DNA from: Alicyclobacillus tolerans
Lineage (GTDB): Bacteria; Bacillota; Bacilli; Alicyclobacillales; Alicyclobacillaceae
Reading direction: 5' to 3'
NCBI RefSeq assembly: GCF_001447355.1
Contig: NZ_JXBW01000007.1
Location: forward strand, 91,611-155,610
Length of the DNA: 64,000 nt
A program made the translations under genes and the position numbers. Below, piece by piece: positions 1 to 8,795 of the stretch (within the stretch, counting starts at the first letter, position 1; each line of letters opens with the position of its first letter). A model generated the notes under the pieces. That model was not told where the DNA came from, did no database searches, and saw only the letters and a program-made list of their open reading frames with translations.

Positions 1-213
1 CTTGCCATCAAGCGTGGCACCACGGTCTTCATTGACCACGGCAACCGGCAATCGTTCAAGGTGCCCATACGGATTCCAAAACGCCCATAAAAATGTAGCC
101 GCATATAATACAGGAATCAACAGGATTCCGAAAACTTGAATTCGGTTGCGCCAACTTCGCAAGTTCGAGGACCATTCCTGACCAACGGTTGCCCAAAATC
201 CTCCTGTCTCCAT
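1..213 (-). CDS. YhgE/Pip-type membrane protein, N-terminal fragment (runs off the window)
   Basis: Only the first 71 codons are present; the gene continues beyond base 1. ATG at 213-211 follows a strong GAAGGAGGGGG ribosome site. The translation begins METGGFWATVGQEW, has a hydrophobic segment at about residues 26-47 (FGILLIPVLYAATFLWAF), then the stretch NPYGHLERLPVAVVNEDRGA. A first membrane helix followed by W-x-P-Y-G-x-L-x-x-L-P-V-A-V-V-N-x-D is the hallmark of the YhgE/Pip N-terminal domain found in large Firmicute membrane proteins of the ABC-2-like fold (phage-infection protein, type VII secretion accessory or exporter-like). It lies 23 bases after the TetR gene on the same strand, so the two are probably co-transcribed. 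Family call fairly secure, function unknown. Confidence 0.8.
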   Translation of the reverse strand, partial: METGGFWATVGQEWSSNLRSWRNRIQVFGILLIPVLYAATFLWAFWNPYGHLERLPVAVVNEDRGATLDGK

Positions 214-236
214 GCTCCCCCTCCTTCGTCCCTTGC

Positions 237-827
237 TCATTCTGTCTTCGCGACTTTGGATGAATTCCGCAGACCGTCTGCAAAAAGTTGATGAAACAGG
301 AGAATCAGGTTTTCGTTGGAGAGGGGTTCATGCGTATCTGCCCAATCGTTGACCAATGTCGTATACGTGCGCATCAGAACAAACGCAACGAGCTCAGGAT
401 CACAGGGCTTCACATCCCCTTCCGCGATGCCTCGTTCCAGATATCCTTTCAAGTAGTCGACTATCGAATGCTCAACGTGTCGCAACCCGGCACGGGCAGG
501 CTCTGTTCCAAATTGCCGCACTTCCTGCGCTAACTTCGCAAATACGGCGTGTTCCTGGCGAAAGGCGACGACCCGACGTAACCCGCGCTCCAAGTTATCG
601 AAGAAGTCCGCGTTTGGCCGCAACTCCGCTTCTACAGCCTCGCGCAGATGGGCAATTAATGTTTGCAACATATTCCCAAATAGCGCTTCCTTACTTGGAA
701 AGTGGATGTAAATCGAACCCTTGCTAATTCCTGCTAGACGGGCCACCTGATCCATCGTCGTCGCTTTATAGCCAAACTCAGAAAATGCCTGTTTTGCAGC
801 CGTCTCTATCTTCTCGCGTAAATCCAT
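237..827 (-). CDS. TetR/AcrR family transcriptional regulator
   Basis: 196-residue TetR repressor. The N-terminal HTH (about residues 5-50) shows the typical A-A-x-x-x-F-x-x-x-G-Y-x-A-T-T-M-D-x-V-A-x-x-A-G-I-S-K-G-S-I-Y-x-H-F core; the rest is the all-helical ligand/dimer domain. The upstream GTG at 836 overlaps the Shine-Dalgarno (GAAGGGAG), so ATG at 827, with 8-nt spacing, is preferred. A TGACCAAA-N7-TTTGGTCA palindrome just upstream is a likely auto-operator. The next gene on the strand is the YhgE/Pip-type membrane protein, the probable regulatory target. Ligand unknown. Confidence 0.9.
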   Translation of the reverse strand: MDLREKIETAAKQAFSEFGYKATTMDQVARLAGISKGSIYIHFPSKEALFGNMLQTLIAHLREAVEAELRPNADFFDNLERGLRRVVAFRQEHAVFAKLAQEVRQFGTEPARAGLRHVEHSIVDYLKGYLERGIAEGDVKPCDPELVAFVLMRTYTTLVNDWADTHEPLSNENLILLFHQLFADGLRNSSKVAKTE

Positions 828-852
828 CCTGCTCACTCCCTTCGAATTATTT

Positions 853-883
853 TGACCAAAATACGAATTTGGTCACTTGGTCA
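853..883. promoter_or_regulatory. TetR-type operator: inverted repeat plus a third half-site
   Basis: TGACCAAA (853-860) and TTTGGTCA (868-875) form a perfect 8-bp inverted repeat with a 7-bp spacer; a third copy TTGGTCA lies at 877-883, 8 bp after the second. It is directly upstream of the TetR gene, the usual place for autoregulation. That this protein binds here is inferred. Confidence 0.6.
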
Positions 884-980
884 AAAATGAGTATACGACG
901 GGGCATGCATAAGGTAAAGCGCGGCGTCCAAAAGGGATTGCACCCTGGGCCAAGAAATATAATCAAGAGGAGGGATGCGA

Positions 981-1619
981 ATGGAGACCGTTTTATTGAC
1001 AGGGTTTGAGCCGTTTCAAGGAGAGGTCCTTAATCCCTCGTGGGAAATTGCTCGCACACTAAGCGGCGAAACGCTGGCAAACCGCTTTCGAATTGTCGCC
1101 AAGCGCCTGCCGACGGCATTTTCCACGGTGGCAGACGAATTGTACAGCGCAATCGAGAGTGTTCACCCACGTGCTGTGATCTGCCTGGGAGAAGCCGGGG
1201 GCCGCACACAACTGACGCCAGAGCGCGTAGCCATAAACATCATGGATGCTCGCATTCCAGACAATCAAGGCGCACAGCCCCAGGACGAACTCATTAGGCA
1301 GGACGGGCCTGTCGGATACTTCTCTTTGCTCCCGCTGCGGCCGATGGTCGAGGCTATCCGGGCTGTCGGTGTGCCCGCGGCAATTTCCGATACCGCCGGT
1401 ACGTTCGTCTGCAATTATGTGTTTTACACCTTAATGCATCACATTCACACGCATAACCTGCAAATTGCAGGAGGCTTTATGCACGTACCCTATATGACGG
1501 AACAGGTGCTCACAAAAAAGGCGCCCGGTTTGCCGCTCGACTTGATGGCGAAAGGCGTGCGTGCCGCCGTCGAAGCCGTCGTGCAAAGTTTTCCCGAGCG
1601 CCCGACTTTGATGTGCTAA
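981..1619 (+). CDS. pcp: Pyrrolidone-carboxylate peptidase (pyroglutamyl peptidase I)
   Basis: Cytosolic cysteine peptidase of family C15 that removes N-terminal pyroglutamate from peptides. The 212-residue length fits. Visible signatures: N-terminal LLTGFEPFQGEVLNPSWE; the Glu-containing region ICLGEAGGRTQLTPERVAIN (catalytic Glu about residue 80); and the active-site Cys in DTAGTFVCNYVFY (about residue 145) with a following His in GGFMHVPY (about residue 168), giving Cys-His-Glu. ATG at 975 is only 1 nt from AGAGGAGG, so ATG at 981 (7-nt spacing) is taken. It converges on the gamma-glutamyltransferase/aminopeptidase pair, so three enzymes acting on peptide ends sit together. Confidence 0.93.
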   Translation: METVLLTGFEPFQGEVLNPSWEIARTLSGETLANRFRIVAKRLPTAFSTVADELYSAIESVHPRAVICLGEAGGRTQLTPERVAINIMDARIPDNQGAQPQDELIRQDGPVGYFSLLPLRPMVEAIRAVGVPAAISDTAGTFVCNYVFYTLMHHIHTHNLQIAGGFMHVPYMTEQVLTKKAPGLPLDLMAKGVRAAVEAVVQSFPERPTLMC

Positions 1620-1639
1620 GGGTTTGTTAAAAGCGTGCT

Positions 1640-3260
1640 TTATAAAATGGCGATAGCACCGTCCGCACGTGGCTCTGTACCGCCTGCAAGGACGCTATGG
1701 CTATCGCGCCAGATGATTTGTCCACGCCCAAACGGCGTGGAGTCATCGGTAACCTCGATATCGTGCCCTCTATCCACAAGCTTTTGAATGGCCTCAATAC
1801 CCAACGCCCGCTCGACCAGAACGTGCTTCCCGCTCATCCATTGCCAACGCGGCGCATCCAGAGCGGCTTGGGGATTGTGGCCTAAATCCAGGGCTTGGCT
1901 CAGCACTTGGACATGCCCTTGAGGCTGCATAAAACCGCCCATGACCCCAAACGGGCCAACCGCCTTGCCATCCCTCGTCAAAAAGGCAGGAATGATGGTA
2001 TGGTATGGACGCTTGCAAGGGGCGAGCGCGTTGGGATGACTGGGATCCATGCTGAAGTTGTGCCCACGATTCTGCAAAGACACGCCCGTGCCTGGCACGA
2101 CGATGCCAGAGCCAAAGCCCATATAGTTGCTTTGAATGAAGGACACCATGTTACCCTCGCCGTCCGCTGTGCACAAATACACAGTACCCCCCGGCTGCGG
2201 CCGCGAAGGGGGCAGCATAAGGGCCTCGCTCGTGATGCGCGATCGCAACCCAGTGATGAAATCATCCGCCAAAAGCTCACTTGGTGAGCGACGCATCGCC
2301 GCTGGATCCGCAATTTCGGCAAGACCTACCGAAAACGCGAGCTTGATGGCCTCGATTTCCACGTGGGCACGCTTTTCCGGCAACATGGCGGAGATGTCGA
2401 GTCCCTCGAGAATCGCGAAGGCCATCAGGGCAACAATGCCCTGACCGTTGGGTGGCAACTCCCACACGTCGTAACCTCGATAGCGAACAGAGAGTGGCTC
2501 GACCCACTCGGGTGCGAACGCAGCGAGATCGGAAGCGCGCAACAAACCACCTGTCTCTTGCGCAAAGCGGTCGATCCGCGCAGCAATCTCACCCTCATAA
2601 AACGCGCGCGCCCCGCTTTCCGCAATGGCCTTAAGCGTTTGCGCCGCGTCGGGATTGCGGAAACAGGCACCGGCTTGTGGGGGAGCGCCGCCGGGAGCAA
2701 AAACCTTGAAAAACGGGTCGTGTAAAGCTCCGCACAGGCGGCTCTGGTACGCCTCGACGGCGCGGCGCCAATTCACCGACGTGACAGGGGCCACCGGAAA
2801 TCCGTCCTCTGCATATGCAATGGCTGGTGCAAGCGCTTCCCGCAAAGGGACGCGACCAAACCGCTCGGACAGTGCCGCCCATGCACCTGGAGCACCTGGC
2901 ACGGTCACCGGCATCCAACCGTGCGTCGGCATCTCGGCGATCCCCCGCGCCGCAAGCGCATCGAACGATAGCAAGGCAGGAGATCTGCCGCTACTATTAA
3001 GCCCGTACATCTTCCCGTCATGCCAGACGATTGCAAACGCGTCGCTGCCAATGCCGTTTGACGTCGGCTCGACAACGGCCAGCGCAGCGGCCGGGGCCCC
3101 CCCCCGCCGCGTCCACGGCGTTGCCCCCACGGCGTAAAACTTCCACACCCGCCACGGATGCGAGCGGCTGCGACGTCGCAACCATGCCACCGCGCGCATA
3201 GACGACTGTGCGCCGAGACGGATATGGATAATGTGTTCCATCCAACGAAAGGCTCCCCAT
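1640..3260 (-). pseudogene. ggt: Gamma-glutamyltransferase (Ntn hydrolase), frameshifted in a C9 run
   Basis: Gamma-glutamyltransferase/acylase of the Ntn-hydrolase superfamily. The start is ATG at 3260 after AGGGAGGCATAGGG. The first frame gives the family N-terminus ([20 protein letters not shown], then [13 protein letters not shown]) until a run of nine C at 3097-3105 (G9 in the coding strand); the rest, [19 protein letters not shown] onward, is in another frame. Removing one base of the run joins the two as [16 protein letters not shown]. The expected nucleophilic Thr is in GGTVYLCTADGEGNMVSF, followed by GVSLQNRGHNFS and HTIIPAFL. No signal peptide is visible, so the product would be cytoplasmic, YwrD-like. 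It follows the M29 aminopeptidase by 26 nt. Either a real frameshift or a homopolymer sequencing error. Confidence 0.85.
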
Positions 3261-3286
3261 CCCTATGCCTCCCTGCACGTGATCGC

Positions 3287-4531
3287 TCAGGCGTTTCCGT
3301 TCGCCCAACGACCCTTGCGAAATACCGGTACTGTATTACCGTCAAACAACTCCGCGTCGATATCGAGATCGGCCGAGCCAATCATGAAGTCGACGTGCAT
3401 CAGGCTATCGTTTAGTCCGCGGCCTCCCCATTCGCTCGCCGGGAGACCATGACCGCCTTCAACGAGCGGATACGCACGCCCGATAGCGAGATGACAGGAC
3501 GCGTTCTCGTCGAACAACGTGTTATAGAAAATCTGGTTCATTTGCGCGATGGGCGAATCGACCGGCACGAGAGCAACTTCGCCAAGATAATGACTACCTT
3601 CGTCCGCCTCAATGATACCCCGCAACGCATCCTGCCCCTTCTCCGCATGATACTCGACAATGCGTCCATGCTCGAAGCGCAAGCGAATTCCCTCAATCAG
3701 CGATCCGTTGTGATTAAGCGGCATCGTGCTGGAGACCGTGCCGTGCACACCTGTCTTCTTCGGCGCGGTGTAGACTTCTTCCGTCGGGATGTTGGCGACA
3801 AACCGCACGCCCTTTTGATCTGGATGGCCAGCCGCCGCAAAATAGTGACCCTCCGCAAGCTCAATGGCCAAATCCGTGCCAGGTGCACGATAATGCAGTG
3901 TTTTGATGCGCAAGTCGTTTAGCCACTTTGCCCGCCGCTGCAGGTTTTGAATATGGCGCTCCCAATCGGCAATAGGATCGTCGCCGGTCGATCTCGCTGC
4001 TTTTAAGATGTCTTGCCAAAGTGCGTCGACCCTTTCAGACTTCGGCAGTTCTTTGTGCACAACATCCGCCCATGCGGCCGTCGGTGCCGACGCCAGCGTC
4101 CAGCGATGCATGTCGTTGGTGCGCTCATTATCAAAGGCACGGAACGTCTCACGAATGGCTCGCTCCGCCACTTCCACGCGATCCGCGGGCACACCATTGT
4201 ATAGATTCGGGTCGCTTGCCGGGATGGCAATATACGCAGCACCAAGCCCCGCGAGTTTCTCCACCCATTGCAGCTGCCACTTCGCGCGCTCCCGCAAGAG
4301 GTCGAGATCGCCCCGCGCCACCGTTTCGCGCTGCCACCATTCATCGCCCCAATCGACCTGGACGAAACTCGCGCCAGCATCGTAAGCTGCCGCCACGAGT
4401 TTACGTGCAAACTCGACGTGTTCCGGGTATACCTGTCGGCGTCCAAAACCAATCACCAAGGGCTGCCCCGGCTGCAAATTGACGCCGATACGAACGATGA
4501 GATCGGCGTATTTCCGCTGTAAATCTGTCAT
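3287..4531 (-). CDS. M29 family (AmpS/PepS type) metallo-aminopeptidase
   Basis: 414-residue thermophilic-type aminopeptidase that releases N-terminal residues using two metal ions. Candidate metal ligands typical of family M29 are seen: Glu in [11 protein letters not shown], Glu in [16 protein letters not shown], His in [12 protein letters not shown], and the closing His and Asp in [17 protein letters not shown]. The longer reading has 19 extra residues without a ribosome site; ATG at 4531 is preceded by AAAAGGGGCGG. It is first of a two-gene unit with ggt, so both probably work in turnover of gamma-glutamyl or other short peptides in the cytoplasm. Confidence 0.92.
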   Translation of the reverse strand: MTDLQRKYADLIVRIGVNLQPGQPLVIGFGRRQVYPEHVEFARKLVAAAYDAGASFVQVDWGDEWWQRETVARGDLDLLRERAKWQLQWVEKLAGLGAAYIAIPASDPNLYNGVPADRVEVAERAIRETFRAFDNERTNDMHRWTLASAPTAAWADVVHKELPKSERVDALWQDILKAARSTGDDPIADWERHIQNLQRRAKWLNDLRIKTLHYRAPGTDLAIELAEGHYFAAAGHPDQKGVRFVANIPTEEVYTAPKKTGVHGTVSSTMPLNHNGSLIEGIRLRFEHGRIVEYHAEKGQDALRGIIEADEGSHYLGEVALVPVDSPIAQMNQIFYNTLFDENASCHLAIGRAYPLVEGGHGLPASEWGGRGLNDSLMHVDFMIGSADLDIDAELFDGNTVPVFRKGRWANGNA

Positions 4532-4720
4532 GATGTGTCCGCCCCTTTTACCGATGCTGAACTGCTGCGCTTCACGAACGCCCTGCACTCACTATAACAA
4601 ATTTGCCTATTTTACGAGACCTTTACCGAAAAGCAATCGATGATTGATGAGCGTTTCACAAACCATGCGTACACTCAAGGCCGGATCGAATTTTGCTATG
4701 AGTAAAGGGGGGGCATTCGA

Positions 4721-5656
4721 TTGAGCAGGGCTCTTCCAGGCGTCCTCAAAAGCCAAGCTCGTGTACGCCGACAGACAGCGCGGCAAGTCCAGTCTTCGAT
4801 CCACGGCTGGATCATGATCTTGCCCGCGCTGGTGTTCTTGACGCTCTTCGTGTTCATTCCCATGGCGTATGTCGTCTATCTGAGCATGTTTCAATCCAAT
4901 TTTCTGACTCCAAAGATGAGGTTTGTCGGCTGGGAAAATTACTATCACCTATTGACCGCACCCGACTTTGGCCAAGCGCTGACCAACACCGCAGTGCTCG
5001 CCGCAGGCATGGTGTTCTTATCGTTGCCTCTTGCACTCGCCCTCGCCATATTGGTGAACATGCGGCTTTCGGGTAACAGCGTCTACCGTACCGTTCTTTT
5101 CGGGCCGTATGTCATCCCACTGGTCGGATCAGGCCTCATGTTCACCCTGCTGTTCAACACCGACGGCGGGCTTGTCAACCGGATCGTCGAGATATTTGGG
5201 GGCCATCCCATCGACTGGCTTGGCGGTCGCCAATCCGCACTCCTGTCGGTTCTCATCCTCTCGATCTGGCAGTATACGGGCTACTACATGCTCGTCTTTC
5301 TGGCGGGCCTACAGAATGTACCCCAACACCTGAAAGAATCCTGCCGGGTCGACGGCGGCGGCCTATGGTCAACGCTACGCCATGTCACGCTACCCGCGTT
5401 GGCCCCAAGCCTGTTTTTTGCCATCGTCGTCTGTCTCATTCAGACGTTTCAGACATTTGACCAAGTCTATGTCATGACCGGGGGCGGTCCCGATGGCGCC
5501 TCCACCACGCTTGCCTATTACATCTTTGAGAAGGGATTTCAAATGTACGACATTGGCACATCGTCCGCAGCCTCGGTCGTCCTCTTTGCAATGCTTGCAC
5601 TTTTAACCTGGCTGCAAGTCTCTTTCAGCAATCGCTGGGTGGAGGAGGAATCGTGA
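4721..5656 (+). CDS. ugpA: ABC transporter permease, UgpA-like (glycerol-3-phosphate/sugar)
   Basis: 311-residue inner-membrane permease of the carbohydrate-uptake-1 (MalF/UgpA) family with about six hydrophobic segments. The cytoplasmic EAA loop that contacts the ATPase is seen as KESCRVDGGGLWSTLRHVTLP (about residues 204-224). The TTG start at 4721 has AAAGGGGGGG upstream. It is the first of a four-gene unit with UgpE-, UgpB- and UgpQ-like products; the glycerophosphodiesterase at the end is what points to G3P/glycerophosphodiesters rather than a sugar. No ATPase gene is in the unit. Confidence 0.88.
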   Translation: MSRALPGVLKSQARVRRQTARQVQSSIHGWIMILPALVFLTLFVFIPMAYVVYLSMFQSNFLTPKMRFVGWENYYHLLTAPDFGQALTNTAVLAAGMVFLSLPLALALAILVNMRLSGNSVYRTVLFGPYVIPLVGSGLMFTLLFNTDGGLVNRIVEIFGGHPIDWLGGRQSALLSVLILSIWQYTGYYMLVFLAGLQNVPQHLKESCRVDGGGLWSTLRHVTLPALAPSLFFAIVVCLIQTFQTFDQVYVMTGGGPDGASTTLAYYIFEKGFQMYDIGTSSAASVVLFAMLALLTWLQVSFSNRWVEEES

Positions 5657-6495
5657 TGAATGCGAAACGCCTGCGCCTTCAACTCGCTCACAGCACAGTG
5701 CACATCGTCCTGATTATCCTATGCGTTGTATGCACCACCCCGCTGTTTTGGATGATCCGCACGGCACTTGCACCAAGCGCCGACATCCTCTCGTCGCATT
5801 TATGGCCCAACCACCTGGCCTTCGGCAACTTCGTCACTGCTTGGCACGCCCAGCCGTTTCTCTTGTTTTTAGGCAACAGCTTGCTGACCAACGCCACGAT
5901 TGTCGCGTGTCAACTCGGAACATCGGCCCTCGCGGCATACTCGCTCGTCTTTATTCCCTATCAAGGCAAGCGCTTGGTTTTCTTCACCACTCTGCTCGCC
6001 ATGATGGTGCCGATGCAGGCAACCTTCGTCCCCATCTACAGCATGCTTTCGACATTCCATCTCATCAACACCTACGGCGCGCTCATCCTTCCCTTCGTCG
6101 GGTCCGCATTCGGCGTTTTCCTGATGCGCCAAGGTTTCCTTTCGATCCCGAAGGAAATGGTGCAGGCTGCGCGCGTCGACGGTGCAACTGAATGGCAGAT
6201 TCTCGTCAACATTGTCTTACCGCATGCGAAGCCAACCGTTGCAACTCTTGTGTTGCTCAACTTCGTATACCACTACAACAGCCTGTTCTGGCCGCTCATC
6301 GCGACCAACACGAACAACATGCGCGTCGTTCCGGTCGCACTGTCGTACTTCCTGACTCAGGACGCAGGTCAATCTCTGCAATGGAACCTCGCCATGGCGT
6401 TCGACGTATTTGCGATAGCCCCTGTCGTGATCCTATTCCTGCTTGGCCAACGTTATTTCGTACAAGGTGTCACAGGCATTTCTTTGAAAGGCTGA
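5656..6495 (+). CDS. ugpE: ABC transporter permease, UgpE-like
   Basis: 279-residue MalG/UgpE-family permease, partner of the preceding UgpA-like protein. Six hydrophobic segments; EAA loop visible as MVQAARVDGATEWQILVNIVLP (split here as VQAARVDGATEW then ILVNIVLP). The stop of ugpA (TGA, 5654-5656) overlaps the ATG by one base, and GGAGGAGGAA sits 5-7 nt before, so translation is coupled. A GTG three bases earlier is possible but too close to the ribosome site. Substrate assignment rests on the operon, not on this protein. Confidence 0.88.
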   Translation: MNAKRLRLQLAHSTVHIVLIILCVVCTTPLFWMIRTALAPSADILSSHLWPNHLAFGNFVTAWHAQPFLLFLGNSLLTNATIVACQLGTSALAAYSLVFIPYQGKRLVFFTTLLAMMVPMQATFVPIYSMLSTFHLINTYGALILPFVGSAFGVFLMRQGFLSIPKEMVQAARVDGATEWQILVNIVLPHAKPTVATLVLLNFVYHYNSLFWPLIATNTNNMRVVPVALSYFLTQDAGQSLQWNLAMAFDVFAIAPVVILFLLGQRYFVQGVTGISLKG

Positions 6496-6547
6496 ACAAT
6501 ACGACATGCAAGCATCCAAACACATACAATAAGGAGTGTATTGACGA

Positions 6548-7897
6548 ATGAACAACATCAGGCGTCCACTCGTCTATTTCGGAGTGTTATGCACAGCGGG
6601 GACACTCGCCACTGGTTGCAGTACAACGAACATTGCGACAAAAGCGAATACGGTCTCAGCATCACACATATCTGACCAATCCGTCATGGGGGCGGCGAGC
6701 CGGAATCCCATCACCATTGCCTTCTGGTACGGCGTCAGCAACAACCTGAGCAACGACATTCAACAAATGGTTGCCGAATTTAACCGTACACACCCGAACA
6801 TTCGAGTCGTCGCTACGTACGAAGGTAGCTATTCAGGGGGCGGCGAGGAACAGCAAAAGCTCCTTGCGGCCATCAAAGCAGGTGACCCGCCGGCCATTGC
6901 TCAAATCGAGGTTCATGCGATGCCAGTGTTTGCTGCCAGTGGCCAATTGGTAGACCTCACTTCCCTGCTGAGGACGAGTTCCATTGACAAACCAAGCAAC
7001 TTCCTGGATGGCATTCTCGTCTCAACACAGTATCAGGGCCGCTACTATGGCGTGCCGTTTAATCGCAGCGTTCCCGTGCTCTATTATAACGAGACGCTGT
7101 TTCGGCAAGCTGGCATCACTCGGCCACCAGCGAACTGGACGCAACTTATGGCAGACGCCAAAGCCCTGACGAAGGGCGGAGGCAGCCACAAAATATATGG
7201 TTTTGCGCCGCTTGTCGACTGGTGGCCGTGGGAATATGCAGTCTTATCGAACGGTGGAACCATCCTCTCGCACAACCTGACCGAAGCGACATTTGCCAAG
7301 CCCAATGCCTTGACCATCCTGAATGCACAAGCCCAGTTGGTCAAAGAAGGCGATGCCAAAGTCGAGGCCGGCCCAAATGCGTGGGACCTCATGACGCAGG
7401 ATTTCATCAATGGCGAAGTAGCTATGGATATTGACTCGATTGGAAGTGCCAGCAAGGTTGCGTCGGGCGTCGGATCGAAATTTAGTTGGAACACGGCGTT
7501 GCTACCGCGCGGGAAGACGCTCGCTGTGCCTCCTGGCGGTGGCGATCTCGCCATTCTCAAAGGCGTGTCCCCGGCCCAACAACAGGCTGCCTGGACGTTT
7601 ATTCAGTGGTGGACTGCTCCTGCACAATCCGTCAAATGGTCAATAGAAACGGGTTATCTTCCTGTGCAGAAAGCCGATTTGGCGAACAAAACATACGTGT
7701 CATTCATTTCCAAACACCCACAATACAGGACGGCAGTTGACGAATTGAAGTACGAGCAATCCTCACCTGCATCGCCGGCATACCTTGCGGTGCTCGAACA
7801 AGTGCAACAAGCCCTGGAAGGCATCTTTGATGAAGGAAAACCTGTGGCACCGACGATGGAACAAACGGCGGAACAGGTGAACCAAAACTTAGGCTGA
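6548..7897 (+). CDS. ugpB: Extracellular solute-binding lipoprotein, UgpB-like
   Basis: 449-residue binding protein that delivers substrate to the UgpA/UgpE pair. The N-terminus has a short signal and a lipobox LATGC with the lipid-modified Cys at residue 24, so it is anchored on the outer face of the membrane. ITIAFWYGVS and VPFNRSVPVLYYNETLF are typical of the family-1 binding fold, and the C-terminal WWTAPAQSVKWSIETGYLPV matches the UgpB-type extracellular binding proteins for sn-glycerol-3-phosphate. AATAAGGAGTG precedes the ATG. Binding of G3P or glycerophosphocholine is inferred from the linked UgpQ. Confidence 0.88.
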   Translation: MNNIRRPLVYFGVLCTAGTLATGCSTTNIATKANTVSASHISDQSVMGAASRNPITIAFWYGVSNNLSNDIQQMVAEFNRTHPNIRVVATYEGSYSGGGEEQQKLLAAIKAGDPPAIAQIEVHAMPVFAASGQLVDLTSLLRTSSIDKPSNFLDGILVSTQYQGRYYGVPFNRSVPVLYYNETLFRQAGITRPPANWTQLMADAKALTKGGGSHKIYGFAPLVDWWPWEYAVLSNGGTILSHNLTEATFAKPNALTILNAQAQLVKEGDAKVEAGPNAWDLMTQDFINGEVAMDIDSIGSASKVASGVGSKFSWNTALLPRGKTLAVPPGGGDLAILKGVSPAQQQAAWTFIQWWTAPAQSVKWSIETGYLPVQKADLANKTYVSFISKHPQYRTAVDELKYEQSSPASPAYLAVLEQVQQALEGIFDEGKPVAPTMEQTAEQVNQNLG

Positions 7898-7928
7898 CAA
7901 GACCTCGTCAGCCCGTGGAGGATGAATC

Positions 7929-8681
7929 ATGAACATACAAGAGTGGCTGCAAGCGGACGACGTGGTGTGGATCGCCCACCGCGGCGCAAAGTCGGAATGC
8001 CCCGAAAATACCCTACCTGCGTTCACGCGAGCTGTAGCGATGGGCGCCGATATGATCGAGCTCGATGTGCGCTCCGCCGGCGATGGCTCACTCATCGTTC
8101 TCCACGACGCAACTTTGGAACGGACGACCAATGGTCAAGGCACCGTCAGTGACATGACCCTTGCACAAATCCGCCAGTACGATGCCGGCGCCTGGTTCGA
8201 CCAACGATTTCAAGGTACGGTCATCCCGACGCTGGACGAAGTACTCGTCAAACTGCCGCACACATGTTTGAACATCGAGCTAAAAACTGGACCTGCCGAG
8301 CGTACCCATGCACTCGTCCGCAGCGTATTAGGCTGTATCTACCGTCATGGCGCAGCCGGACGCGTCCTTTTGTCATCTTTTGATCATACCGCGCTCGCCG
8401 CGGTGCGTTCACTGGATCCGACCATCGCCTTAGGCGCCCTCTTCGTTGGTCGTCTTTGGCCCCCCTTCGATCTCGCTGAGACCTTGCGCCTTGACAGCCT
8501 GCACCCAGACGTAGAACACCTTGATCCCCACTTCGTGGCGCAAGCCAAAGCACGGGGTTATGCGGTGTTTGCTTGGACCGTGCGCAGCAAAGAGGCCTTA
8601 TCGTTGTGCCTTCAGGCTGGCGTCTCGGGCGTCATTCTTGACGAATTGACGTATAAACAAACCGCATCTTCGTCCGTGTGA
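7929..8681 (+). CDS. ugpQ: Glycerophosphodiester phosphodiesterase (UgpQ-like)
   Basis: 250-residue cytosolic GDPD-family enzyme that splits glycerophosphodiesters into sn-glycerol-3-phosphate and an alcohol. The TIM-barrel signatures are intact: WIAHRGAKSECPENTLPAF (catalytic His, Arg and Glu), MIELDVRSAGDGSLIVLHD (metal-binding Glu/Asp and second His), and TTNGQG. No signal peptide, so it acts on imported diesters. Last gene of the ugp unit, GTGGAGG ribosome site before ATG 7929. Its product, G3P, would feed the GlpD encoded about 36 kb away in this window. Confidence 0.93.
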   Translation: MNIQEWLQADDVVWIAHRGAKSECPENTLPAFTRAVAMGADMIELDVRSAGDGSLIVLHDATLERTTNGQGTVSDMTLAQIRQYDAGAWFDQRFQGTVIPTLDEVLVKLPHTCLNIELKTGPAERTHALVRSVLGCIYRHGAAGRVLLSSFDHTALAAVRSLDPTIALGALFVGRLWPPFDLAETLRLDSLHPDVEHLDPHFVAQAKARGYAVFAWTVRSKEALSLCLQAGVSGVILDELTYKQTASSSV

Positions 8682-8770
8682 TACAGTGGAGTAATGGCAC
8701 ACTGGAGCCCTAGATTACGCTGACAGAGACAAACGATTGGGTACCTTTTAACGACAGTTTGTACCAAGTA

Positions 8771-8795
8771 AGGGCGGCTGCTTCACAGCCGCCCT
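8771..8795 (-). terminator. GC-rich hairpin at the end of the FAD dehydrogenase gene
   Basis: AGGGCGGCTG / CAGCCGCCCT is a perfect 10-bp stem with a 5-nt loop that overlaps the stop codon of the leftward gene and lies between two convergent genes. Neither flank has a convincing U run, so termination efficiency is doubtful. Confidence 0.5.

Noticed and set aside
1895..3137. Several long plus-strand frames inside ggt
   Set aside because: They are shadows of a GC-rich coding region on the other strand without ribosome sites or family motifs.
4630..4680. cre box before the ugp operon (around GAGCGTTTCAC)
   Set aside because: The spacing of the core is off by one base from the consensus on either strand.
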